Source of the DNA: Arthrobacter sp.
Lineage (GTDB): Bacteria; Actinomycetota; Actinomycetes; Actinomycetales; Micrococcaceae
DNA length: 8,224 nucleotides
Direction: 5' to 3'
NCBI GenBank assembly: GCA_025464545.1
Contig: JAODMA010000367.1
Location: 1-8,224, forward strand
Shown here: one piece after another, positions 1 through 6,149 of the stretch
How the letters are laid out: the number at the start of each line of letters is the position of its first letter
Numbering within the stretch: position 1 is the first letter of the stretch
Translations under genes and position numbers: made by a program
Notes under the pieces: model-generated
Database searches by the model: none
What the model saw: only the letters and a program-made list of their open reading frames with translations
Told to the model about the DNA's origin: nothing

Positions 1-213
1 GGAGGCGCCAGTGACGGCAACTTCGCAGCCGCACTCGGCCTGCCGGTTCTGGACGGGCTCGGCGCGGTCGGCGACGGCGCCCATGCCCGGAACGAATGGA
101 TAAGTATCGCGGGAATGCTTGAGCGCACCTGTCTGGCCGCCGGTCTGCTGGCCTCCCTGGGGGAGTCTCCGGAGCGCAGCCGCCTGCACGTGGCCGGAGC
201 GGCTGTCCGCTAG
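1..213 (+). CDS. M20-family metallopeptidase / amidohydrolase, C-terminal end (partial)
   Basis: This is the last 70 codons of a gene that begins before the window; frame 1 is open from base 1 to a TAG stop. The residues GGASDGNFAAALG near the start and GAVGDGAHARNEW about 20 residues later are the classic C-terminal signature of M20 zinc exopeptidases of the carboxypeptidase G2/ArgE/DapE group. The His in GAHARNE corresponds to the last metal ligand, and the GGxSDGN loop lies in the active site. Members cleave C-terminal amino acids or remove N-acyl groups (acetyl, succinyl, aminoacyl) from amino acids in the cytoplasm. Substrate cannot be read from this piece. The presence of an N-acylamino acid racemase-type gene on the same strand downstream favours an N-acyl-amino acid deacylase role, but that is inference. 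The ending beyond the conserved helix is short and ordinary. Confidence 0.88.
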   Translation, partial: GGASDGNFAAALGLPVLDGLGAVGDGAHARNEWISIAGMLERTCLAAGLLASLGESPERSRLHVAGAAVR

Positions 214-252
214 AGAGTCCCACGGCGGCCGCCGTCATGCACCAGTACAGGT

Positions 253-270
253 GCCAACGCGAGTGTTGGC
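253..270. promoter_or_regulatory. Inverted repeat GCCAAC-N6-GTTGGC upstream of the flavin oxidoreductase
   Basis: A perfect 6-bp inverted repeat with a 6-bp centre lies in the 86-bp space between the peptidase stop and the chosen start of the next gene, ending 29 bp before that ATG at 300. Its size and symmetry suit a dimeric repressor operator. It could also be a small RNA hairpin (one more G-U pair possible). If the upstream ATG at 237 were used, this repeat would lie inside the coding region, which is a mild argument for the start at 300. Operator function is inferred from symmetry and position only. Confidence 0.35.
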
Positions 271-299
271 GAATACACCGATGTGATGAATGGATCGAA

Positions 300-1373
300 A
301 TGGATCACAGAAGATTTGCGGAACCGTTGACGTTGCGCGGACTCGAAATTTCCAACCGGCTTTGGATGTCGCCGATGTGCCAATATTCGGCGGGCGGCGA
401 CGGAGTCCCCACTAACTGGCACCTGGTTCACTACTGCTCGCGGGCGGTGGGCGGCGCCGGAATGATCATGGTCGAATCAACGGCCGTGGGGCCAAAGCAC
501 CGGACAACGAACCATGACCTCGGCCTCTGGGATGCCGCGCAGGTCGACGGCCACAAAGCCCTGGCGGCCCAGATCAAGTCCTTCGGGTCCGTCGCCGCGG
601 TGCAGCTCAACAGTGCGGGCCGGAAGAGCTCCCATATGGTGCCTGGGGTCCAGGGCGGACAGAACACTGCCGTTTCCGTCGACGACGGCGGATGGGTACC
701 GCTGGCGCCCTCGGCCAGGCCCTTCGGGAACCTGGCGGTGCCCGCCGAGATGACAGCTGCGGACATTGACGACGTTGTGGACGCCTTTGCGGCTGCCGCT
801 GGGAATGCCCGCGACGCAGGTTACGACGTCGTCGAGGTCCACGCCGCCCACGGGTACCTTCTGCACCAATTCCTGTCCCCCGTTTCAAACGGCCGCAAGG
901 ACGAACATGGCGGCACGTTGGAGAACCGAATGCGGCTTCCCCTCCGGGTCTGCCAGGCTGTCCGCGAGGCCTTCCCGCAGGACAAGCCCGTGTTCGTCCG
1001 GCTGACCGCCACGGACTGGGTCGAAGGCGGCATCACGCTGGAAGAGTCCACAGTGTTTGCGCAGCGACTGGCTGGGTTGGGAATAGACCTGCTCGACGTC
1101 ACCTCCGGAGCCCTGGCGGTGGATGCCCCGCCCCCTAACGAACCGGCGCTCAACCTTGAATTCGCCGAAGTTCTGAAGGAAGCCGCCGGAATCGCAGTCG
1201 CACCTGTGGGCCAACTTTCCGACCCCGAGCTTCTGGGCAACATCTTTGCATCATCCACGGTAGACGCGGTGATCGTTGGACGGGCGCTTCTGCGCGATCC
1301 CTACTTTGCCCTCCGGCTGGCGACCGGGCAGCCGAAGGACCGCTGGCCCCTTCAGTACCACCGGGCTCTATAG
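300..1373 (+). CDS. NADH:flavin oxidoreductase, Old Yellow Enzyme family (YqjM-like class)
   Basis: FMN-dependent TIM-barrel ene-reductase of 357 aa that would reduce activated C=C bonds of enals, enones or related compounds with NAD(P)H in the cytoplasm. Seen: MSPMCQYS with Cys27 and Tyr29, the redox-tuning Cys and active-site Tyr of the YqjM class; FMN-contacting Gln102; the HAAHGYLLHQFLSP block with substrate-binding His181 and His184; the SNGRKDEHGG and ENRMR segments; Arg234 in VRLTATDW; and phosphate-binding VGQ and VGRALLRDPYF near the C-terminus. I chose ATG 300 because homologues begin a few residues before the F-x-P-L-x-L-R-G strand; an in-frame ATG at 237 would add 21 residues (MHQYRCQRECW...) that do not resemble the family. 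Neither start has a strong ribosome binding site. Oddity: the usual QLxHAGRK reads QLNSAGRK, so the conserved His is Ser104. Physiological substrate unknown; a link to the flanking amino-acid genes is only positional. Confidence 0.93.
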   Translation: MDHRRFAEPLTLRGLEISNRLWMSPMCQYSAGGDGVPTNWHLVHYCSRAVGGAGMIMVESTAVGPKHRTTNHDLGLWDAAQVDGHKALAAQIKSFGSVAAVQLNSAGRKSSHMVPGVQGGQNTAVSVDDGGWVPLAPSARPFGNLAVPAEMTAADIDDVVDAFAAAAGNARDAGYDVVEVHAAHGYLLHQFLSPVSNGRKDEHGGTLENRMRLPLRVCQAVREAFPQDKPVFVRLTATDWVEGGITLEESTVFAQRLAGLGIDLLDVTSGALAVDAPPPNEPALNLEFAEVLKEAAGIAVAPVGQLSDPELLGNIFASSTVDAVIVGRALLRDPYFALRLATGQPKDRWPLQYHRAL

Positions 1374-1397
1374 CAGCGGGTCGTCACCCCTCGTTTA

Positions 1398-1426
1398 CGC
1401 ATGTCTGCAGTACTGCAAGCGCATGT
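1398..1426. promoter_or_regulatory. Candidate operator: direct repeats CGCATGT flanking a 12-bp palindrome
   Basis: Two identical CGCATGT heptamers start 22 bp apart (1398 and 1420), about two helical turns, and enclose the perfect palindrome TGCAGTACTGCA (1406-1417). The element is 25 bp after the flavin oxidoreductase stop and about 200 bp before the racemase start. AraC/XylS proteins typically bind direct half-sites spaced by about two turns, and an AraC-type gene lies just downstream, so this is a plausible binding site. The palindrome could instead serve a dimeric regulator. No clear -35/-10 pair was found between it and the racemase gene. Function is inferred. Confidence 0.35.
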
Positions 1427-1438
1427 TTATGAACTCAG

Positions 1439-1484
1439 GTCAGCCGGGCTTCCCCCTCGGTGCCACCTCTTCATCCGGGCTGAC
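1439..1484. repeat. Near-perfect 10-bp inverted repeat in the spacer before the racemase gene
   Basis: GTCAGCCGGG (1439-1448) and CCGGGCTGAC (1475-1484) pair at 9 of 10 positions across a 26-bp loop. There is no T-tract after the second arm, so it is a poor intrinsic terminator for the upstream oxidoreductase gene, although actinobacterial terminators can lack one. It could be a 5' leader structure or a looped operator for the downstream gene. Confidence 0.3.
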
Positions 1485-1625
1485 ATCCACTGTTAAAGCA
1501 AAAGATCTGGCGGCTGCCGGCGTTGGGGTGAGTCGCTCCGGCGGAACCTGGATTCGCTCTTCGCATGAGGCTGCCAGATAACGGATTTCACTATGTACGG
1601 CCATGGCATTCTTGAAAGGAACCTC

Positions 1626-2777
1626 ATGCAGATTACCGAGGTTAAGCTTCACAGCGTCCGACTTCCCCTTATCCGGCCGTTCACCACCTCGTTCGGAACG
1701 CAGAAGGTGCGGTCGGCGATCATTGTCGAGGTACACGCGCAGGCCACGAACGCGACCGGCAATCCCACTGAAGTCGTCGGGTGGGGCGAATGCGTGGCCC
1801 TCGCCGACCCGCTGTACTCGCCCGAATACACGGAGGGCGCGCGGCAGATGATGATCCGTTACCTGCTGCCCGCGTTATTCGCCTATCAGGACCGGCACGG
1901 CGCCGTGACAGCCGAAACGGTCGGCCACTCCATGCGCGCAGTCGTAGGACATCCAATGGCAAAATCTGCCCTGGAAATGGCCGTGCTCGATGCCCAGCTC
2001 CGCGCCCGCGGTGAATCGTTCGCCCAGTACCTCGGCGCTACGGTGGACCGGGTCCCATCCGGCGTGTCGGTCGGGATCCAGAACTCCATTCCGGAACTTA
2101 TCGACACGGTCGCCGAGTACGTCGAGGAGGGATACCAGCGGGTCAAGCTGAAAATCCAGCCTGGTTGGGACATTGCCCCGGTGGCTGCGGTGCGGGAACG
2201 TTTCGGCCCCGACCTGCTGCTCCAGGTGGACGCCAATGCCGCCTTCACTCTGGCGGATGCGGCGCTCCTGCGAAAACTTGACACCTTCGATCTGCTGCTT
2301 ATTGAGCAACCACTCGGTGAGGCTGATCTGCGCCAGCATGCGGAATTAGCCACCCTCATGTCCACTCCCATGTGCTTGGACGAATCCATCGTTTCCGCCG
2401 AGGCTGCGGCGGACGCCATCGCCATGAAGGCGGCCGCGGTGATCAACATCAAGCCTGGCCGGGTGGGCGGGTACCTGGAAGCGCGGCGGATCCACGACGT
2501 GGCAAGGGCGAACGGCGTCGCGGTTTGGTGCGGAGGAATGCTTGAAACGGGGCTGGGAAGGGCAGCCAACGCAGCGCTGGCCGGCCTCCCGGGATTCACG
2601 CTGCCCGGGGACATCTCCGCCTCCGGCCGGTTCTACGAGACGGATCTGACCGAACCGTTTGTCCTCGACGGCGGCTACATCACCGTGCCGACCGGGCCGG
2701 GGCTCGGAGTCGAGCCGATTCCCGAAATTCTGCGGGAACTGACCACCGACCTCAATGCGGTGGCGGCGGGTGCATGA
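1626..2777 (+). CDS. menC: N-succinylamino acid racemase / o-succinylbenzoate synthase (MenC-type, enolase superfamily)
   Basis: 383-aa cytoplasmic enolase-superfamily enzyme with an N-terminal capping domain (about 1-125) and a TIM barrel. All catalytic residues are visible: KLK with Lys174/Lys176, metal ligands Asp202 (QVDAN), Glu227 (IEQPL) and Asp252 (LDES), and Lys276 (NIKPGR). Each sits exactly 13 positions after its counterpart in the Amycolatopsis racemase (163, 189, 214, 239, 263), because of extra residues around 37-51. Arg279 matches Arg266 there, a residue I recall as linked to racemase activity in NSAR/OSBS enzymes. The family interconverts D- and L-N-acyl (often N-succinyl) amino acids and can also make o-succinylbenzoate for menaquinone. 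No other men gene is nearby, and an M20 deacylase-type gene lies upstream, so I favour racemase; the symbol marks the family only. ATG 1626 has GAAAGGA 5 nt upstream; an ATG at 1593 is less likely. The gene ends inside the start of the AraC-type gene. Confidence 0.92.
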   Translation: MQITEVKLHSVRLPLIRPFTTSFGTQKVRSAIIVEVHAQATNATGNPTEVVGWGECVALADPLYSPEYTEGARQMMIRYLLPALFAYQDRHGAVTAETVGHSMRAVVGHPMAKSALEMAVLDAQLRARGESFAQYLGATVDRVPSGVSVGIQNSIPELIDTVAEYVEEGYQRVKLKIQPGWDIAPVAAVRERFGPDLLLQVDANAAFTLADAALLRKLDTFDLLLIEQPLGEADLRQHAELATLMSTPMCLDESIVSAEAAADAIAMKAAAVINIKPGRVGGYLEARRIHDVARANGVAVWCGGMLETGLGRAANAALAGLPGFTLPGDISASGRFYETDLTEPFVLDGGYITVPTGPGLGVEPIPEILRELTTDLNAVAAGA

Positions 2778-3765
2778 CCGGATCAGGCGCTATAGTGTTC
2801 CCGCCGGGCTGAGCTCCGAGGACAGATTCGAACACTGGCGTACATGGTACGGCAGCGCCATCGACACTCCCGTGAGACTGGAAAAAACCGAGAAAGAAGT
2901 ACATCGAAGTTTCAACCCGACTGCTCTGAGCCTGGACGGCCCTGGCTTCAGCCTTGTTGATGTCACAAATGAACCTGCCACTTGCTACTGGAACGGGGAC
3001 GCGTCGGTCGGGGCCTGGCTAGTGCATTTCAGAAGTTCTTGCGCTAAATTCAGCTTCTCGGGGCGCTCCGAAGAAGTCTCTCGAGGCACGGTCAGGTTTC
3101 TTGATCTGTCTTGTCCGGGCAGCTTCCATGCGCCCGCCGGGTTAAGCGCTGTACGGATCCAACTCGATCGCAGTCTGTTGGACCTACACGGGAAGTCAGT
3201 GAAACGGCTGCAGGGATTGGCAGACATCCGGGAACACCCGCTGGTGCGCGGGCTGATTCTTCCGGCGCTGTCCGGGTGGCAGACGACGGGGATAGACCAG
3301 GAAATGCCGCGGCTCCAGCCGGTCATCCGGTCTATGATGACGGCCCTGGTCAGCTCGCTGCTCGAAGCCCCCACCGACCCCCAAGCGGTAAGGCCGACTC
3401 GCATCGCGGCAATCAAGAAGTTCATACGCAAGAACTACAGGAACCAGGCCCTTGCCGTAGACGAGGTTGCGGCCCACGCATTCCTCTCACGCCGCGCCCT
3501 TTACTACCTCTTCGAAGATGAAGAGCTGCAAGTAAACGGATACATCCGCGCGCTGAGGACCTTGGAAGCCCTCGATCTGCTCACCGACCCAAGCCCCTGG
3601 AGAGGCACCCCGACAGACATAGCGTACGCCAGCGGATTCACGAGCCTCCAAGCCATGCGACGTGCCGTCAGGGACTCAACCGGTCTCTCGCTAAGGGACG
3701 TGCACGAGAACCCAGAAGTAGTCCGAATCCCAGCCGCTGCACTACGAAGGCTAATCGCACCGTGA
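2755..3765 (+). CDS. AraC/XylS-family transcriptional regulator
   Basis: 336-aa regulator. Residues about 10-190 resemble the cupin-like sensing domain found in NphR/FeaR-type AraC proteins (the VPAGLSSEDRFEHWRTWYG opening is typical). Residues about 213-318 are the double helix-turn-helix domain: HTH1 around 232-252 (ALAVDEVAAHAFLSRRALYYLF) and HTH2 around 285-306 (TPTDIAYASGFTS), with a diverged recognition helix (LQAMRRAVR where S-x-F-S-R-x-F-R is usual). It would bind DNA and activate or repress nearby catabolic genes in response to an unknown small molecule. The ATG at 2755 overlaps the racemase gene by 23 nt, suggesting translational coupling; GTG 2770 is an alternative and neither has a clear ribosome binding site. 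An ATG at 2774, in an ATGA overlap, belongs to another frame and ends after 12 codons. A last stretch of about 15 residues (VVRIPAAALRRLIAP) extends past the domain. Natural targets: its own block and the repeats at 1398-1426. Confidence 0.88.
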   Translation: MRWRRVHDRIRRYSVPAGLSSEDRFEHWRTWYGSAIDTPVRLEKTEKEVHRSFNPTALSLDGPGFSLVDVTNEPATCYWNGDASVGAWLVHFRSSCAKFSFSGRSEEVSRGTVRFLDLSCPGSFHAPAGLSAVRIQLDRSLLDLHGKSVKRLQGLADIREHPLVRGLILPALSGWQTTGIDQEMPRLQPVIRSMMTALVSSLLEAPTDPQAVRPTRIAAIKKFIRKNYRNQALAVDEVAAHAFLSRRALYYLFEDEELQVNGYIRALRTLEALDLLTDPSPWRGTPTDIAYASGFTSLQAMRRAVRDSTGLSLRDVHENPEVVRIPAAALRRLIAP

Positions 3766-3920
3766 ACGGGTCCGAACAGAATCTGGACGGCGAAACTACA
3801 CTGCCCCGCCCGCCAGTTTTACGTTCCATATCGCGACGCCTCACACAACGGCAACCTCCCTAACCCTTCCTTTGGCGTCCCGGAAGAGGCCGGGGGAACG
3901 GTTCTCGAGACTGCCTTTCT
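3766..3920. other. Convergent intergenic space
   Basis: This is 155 bp between the stop of the AraC-type gene (+) and the stop of the EAL gene (-). Transcription from both sides converges here, so a terminator is expected. The only structure I see is a weak 5-bp stem (CCCGG at 3879-3883, CCGGG at 3890-3894) without a T-tract on either strand. No gene is supported. Confidence 0.5.
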
Positions 3921-5348
3921 CTAGCACCATTGGAGCCAGTCTTCGGGCCGATCTGAGGGCCGGCCGAGGAGGTATCCCTGACCGGCATGGAAGCCAAGGC
4001 GTTGGACCGCTTGGAGCTCGGCCTCGGTTTCGATGCCTTCGGCTATTAGCACGGCATCGAGTTCGGCTGCCAGTCCCACCATCGCACCGCCAAGTGCCCG
4101 TTGGCCGTGATCTATGTTGATGTCGGCGATGATGCTCCGGTCCAGCTTGATGAGGTCGGGTTTCAGCCAGAGGATGTGGCGCATTGAGGCGTAGCCAGCC
4201 CCGGCGTCATCGACGGCGATGCGTATGCCGGAGCTCCTGAGGGAATCAAGGGCTTGGGCAAGGGCTACGTAGTCAGCCACAGGCAAGCGTTCGGTCACTT
4301 CGATGACGATCCGCTGTGCGGGGATGTTCTGTTGGTCGAGGAGTGCAGGCAGCCGGGGATCCAGGCAGGCCTGCGGGGAAAGATTGAGAGAAACATAGAG
4401 TGCAGCCGGGAGGCCCGCAGCGGAATCAAGGGCTGCTTCCAGGACCAGAAGGTCCAGCTCCACGCACAGTCCAACGGACGCGGCATCCGCGAACCACGTT
4501 TCGGGAGACCTGACGGGTGAGGTAGTGAAGCGGGTCAGCGCCTCCACTCCGAGGACAGAGGCGGACTCCAGGCATCGGATGGGCTGAAAAGCAGTAACGA
4601 ATGCTCTCGAGCGCAGCATCTCTTCCACGCGCGCTTTGACGTGAGCATCGGATCGCGTAGCCGCGGCGCCGACGGCAGGCCTGCTGACTCCCTCAAACCC
4701 GGCACTCCGCCCGGCATAATCCGTGAGCGGTCTTGCCGCGACTTCCAGCGCTACGCTGGTGCCGTTGCGATGGCGGCAGAGAACCATCAGCCCTGCCCAA
4801 ATCGCCTCTGGATCCTCCGGAACAGGCCGGGCATCCTGGGCCGCGGCCAGGTCCTGAAGGTTGATGACGTCGCTGCAATGCCTGCCTAGCAGGTCGGCGG
4901 GCTCATAGCCGAGCAGCTCACGCACCGCCGCGCTGCAGAAGGTGAAGGTGCCGTCCGCACCCACCGCCCACACCCACTCACGGCTCGTGCTAAGGATAGT
5001 GTCCATGAGGTGGGCCGTCTCGGACGCGGAAGCCCGCTCACGGCGCTGCTCGCGCCCCAGATGCCATGCTGCGTGCAGGGCCGCCGGGATTAGCATCATG
5101 GCGAACAGGCCAGGGATCAGCCCCGGACCGTCCATGCTCACCCACGACTCCTGCCCAAACAGAAGCGGTATCCGGATGGAGACGGCGAATGCCGACTCCA
5201 GACAGATGATGGACAACAGCCACCAGCCCGCGGGTGGCGTCCGGGAGAGCCAGGCCGACATCGACCGGACCCATGACCTTCTCTGCACCGGACGGCCGGT
5301 TCGGCTTCCGTCGGTGTCCGAGGTGGTCCCTGTCACAATATTTGACAA
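3921..5348 (-). CDS. Membrane-anchored PAS-EAL protein, probable cyclic-di-GMP phosphodiesterase
   Basis: 475 aa. A basic N-terminus is followed by two hydrophobic segments (about 40-64 and 76-97), a PAS domain (about 112-225; WVWAVGADGTFTFCSAAVRELLGY) and an EAL domain (about 243-472); there is no GGDEF domain. The catalytic set is complete: Gln255 (FQPI), Glu269 of EAL, Asn322 (NLSP), Glu350/Glu353 (EVTE), Asp380-Asp381, Lys401 (KLD), Glu437/Glu440 (EGIE) and Gln457 (QGYLLG). It should therefore hydrolyse c-di-GMP to pGpG, with the PAS domain tuning activity to an unknown cue at the membrane. Loop 6 reads DDAGAGYAS instead of the common DDFGTGYSS. Start: TTG 5348 with GGAAGAA at 5357-5351; GTG 5336, forming a GTGA overlap with the upstream stop, is the alternative. 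It is the last gene of a three-gene overlapping unit with two small proteins. Confidence 0.93.
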   Translation of the reverse strand: MSNIVTGTTSDTDGSRTGRPVQRRSWVRSMSAWLSRTPPAGWWLLSIICLESAFAVSIRIPLLFGQESWVSMDGPGLIPGLFAMMLIPAALHAAWHLGREQRRERASASETAHLMDTILSTSREWVWAVGADGTFTFCSAAVRELLGYEPADLLGRHCSDVINLQDLAAAQDARPVPEDPEAIWAGLMVLCRHRNGTSVALEVAARPLTDYAGRSAGFEGVSRPAVGAAATRSDAHVKARVEEMLRSRAFVTAFQPIRCLESASVLGVEALTRFTTSPVRSPETWFADAASVGLCVELDLLVLEAALDSAAGLPAALYVSLNLSPQACLDPRLPALLDQQNIPAQRIVIEVTERLPVADYVALAQALDSLRSSGIRIAVDDAGAGYASMRHILWLKPDLIKLDRSIIADINIDHGQRALGGAMVGLAAELDAVLIAEGIETEAELQAVQRLGFHAGQGYLLGRPSDRPEDWLQWC

Positions 5349-5557
5349 AATTCTTCCGTCATCCCGTATGGGACATCAGCGGTGACGGTGACGGAGAAGG
5401 AAGACACTCCGTGGCGGGTAACCAGGACACCGCACCTGCTACCTTCCCTTGCTCTCTCCTCTGCCAAGCCCACCGCAGCATTCAGATCGTCTTCAAGGAG
5501 CTGGGGGTTGTCCCCGGTCACCCGAAATGTGAGGCGATTATTCGTCGTGGTGATCAT
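5333..5557 (-). CDS. Small uncharacterised protein, 74 aa, second gene of the EAL operon
   Basis: I do not recognise a named family. The 74 residues have no signal peptide or membrane segment and alternate like a small alpha/beta domain: a first strand (RLTFRVT), a central helix rich in Glu/Ala (LLEDDLNAAVGLAEERAREG), then two strands around GVLVTRHGVSSFSVTVTADVPYGMTEE. The pattern VLVTRH-x(3)-SFSV-x(6)-VPYG looks conserved in kind with small actinobacterial hypothetical proteins, from memory. Its ATG overlaps the preceding stop as ATGA, and AGGG lies 8 nt upstream inside the preceding gene. Its own TGA overlaps the first codons of the EAL gene. Such packing means co-translation with the EAL protein, so a role in controlling or reading c-di-GMP output, or complex formation, is reasonable but unproven. 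Confidence 0.72.
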   Translation of the reverse strand: MITTTNNRLTFRVTGDNPQLLEDDLNAAVGLAEERAREGSRCGVLVTRHGVSSFSVTVTADVPYGMTEEFCQIL

Positions 5558-5877
5558 CGATTGTGCCCTGAACTTTCTCCGGTTGTTTCCTCTGGGACGG
5601 TACCGCCGGCAACCGGGCGCTCATCGTGACGTGAGGACTCCGCGAGAGCAAAGACGGTGGCATCGAGGTCCTGAAGCGTTACTTGGATCCAGGACCAGGC
5701 CGCCTGGCTGTCGACACTTCCGGAATAGGGCAATTCCTCATAGCGGTGAACGGCCTGCCTCAGACGGGCGATCAGTTCGTGAATGTCCGCGAGCAGTTCA
5801 CGCCGCTGCGCGTCGGCCTGAGGCATGGTTTCCGGACGCCTTGACTCTTGGTGATCCAACTTCTGCCCCCTGTTCAT
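5554..5877 (-). CDS. Small uncharacterised protein, 107 aa, first gene of the EAL operon
   Basis: I recognise no family. The protein is hydrophilic and mostly helical: a charged N-terminus, a long amphipathic helix region (about residues 26-48, RRELLADIHELIARLRQAVHRYE), then SQAAWSWIQVTLQDLDATVFALAESSR (about 57-83), and a disordered-looking, Thr/Glu/Gly-rich tail. There are no membrane segments. The heptad-like Leu/Ile spacing suggests a coiled coil or helical hairpin. The ATG at 5877 is the first possible start (a stop lies four codons upstream) but lacks a Shine-Dalgarno; ATG 5826 (residue 18, MPQADAQRR) has GGAAA close before it and may be the real start. The TGA forms an ATGA overlap with the 74-aa gene. 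The overlap chain to the EAL gene is the best evidence that this is a real gene. Confidence 0.62.
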   Translation of the reverse strand: MNRGQKLDHQESRRPETMPQADAQRRELLADIHELIARLRQAVHRYEELPYSGSVDSQAAWSWIQVTLQDLDATVFALAESSRHDERPVAGGTVPEETTGESSGHNR

Positions 5878-5909
5878 TGAGTGTGGTCATAGCCGTGCAG
5901 CCGCCGCAT

Positions 5910-5923
5910 GGATTCCGGATTCC
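5910..5923. repeat. Tandem 7-bp duplication GGATTCC-GGATTCC
   Basis: Two perfect back-to-back copies of GGATTCC lie 33 bp upstream of the first start codon of the small-protein/EAL operon, where its promoter should be. It could be a regulator half-site pair or a chance duplication; no flanking -35/-10 pair is convincing. Confidence 0.3.
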
Positions 5924-6075
5924 TTACGGGCAAGCTGGACAGATGCCCGCCATCGTGTCGACGGCCGATGTACCCCTGTCGTACCGGACCGGGCTGACTT
6001 CAGAGGCCACGGCACGCTCGTAGAACAGACTTTAGGGCCCGTACCAAGACGAAAATCACCAAACAGCGACGAACT

Positions 6076-6141
6076 GTGCAAAAGTGCCGGACATGGACGG
6101 CATTCCGTGCACATTTTGCCCGGAGCTCAACAAAAGTGCCG
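6076..6141. repeat. Repeated CAAAAGTGCCG motif, possible mobile-element end
   Basis: CAAAAGTGCCG occurs at 6079-6089 and again at 6131-6141, 52 bp apart in direct orientation. Between them TGCACATTTTGC (6108-6119) is a related copy in inverted orientation (GCAAAA-TGTGC on the other strand), and GTGCA recurs at 6076 and 6107. Clusters of short repeats like this are seen at the ends of some insertion sequences, such as the IS21 family. The site lies immediately beyond the end of the transposase relic. Assignment to any family is not possible from the repeats alone. Confidence 0.4.
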
Positions 6142-6149
6142 AAATGACC

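Noticed and set aside
431..1258. Long reading frames on the minus strand and other frames under the flavin oxidoreductase gene
   Set aside because: Arg/Pro/Ser-rich translations typical of shadows in high-GC DNA, and the plus-strand frame has a complete, recognisable family signature.
1886..2614. 242-codon minus-strand frame opposite the racemase gene
   Set aside because: It lies wholly within a gene with all catalytic motifs; its translation has no coherent family pattern.
3879..3894. CCCGG/CCGGG stem between convergent genes as a terminator
   Set aside because: Five base pairs and no T-tract on either strand; too weak to annotate as a terminator.
5000..5385. 147-codon plus-strand frame opposite the start of the EAL gene
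   Set aside because: It covers the EAL N-terminal membrane segments and PAS domain on the opposite strand and shows no family pattern.
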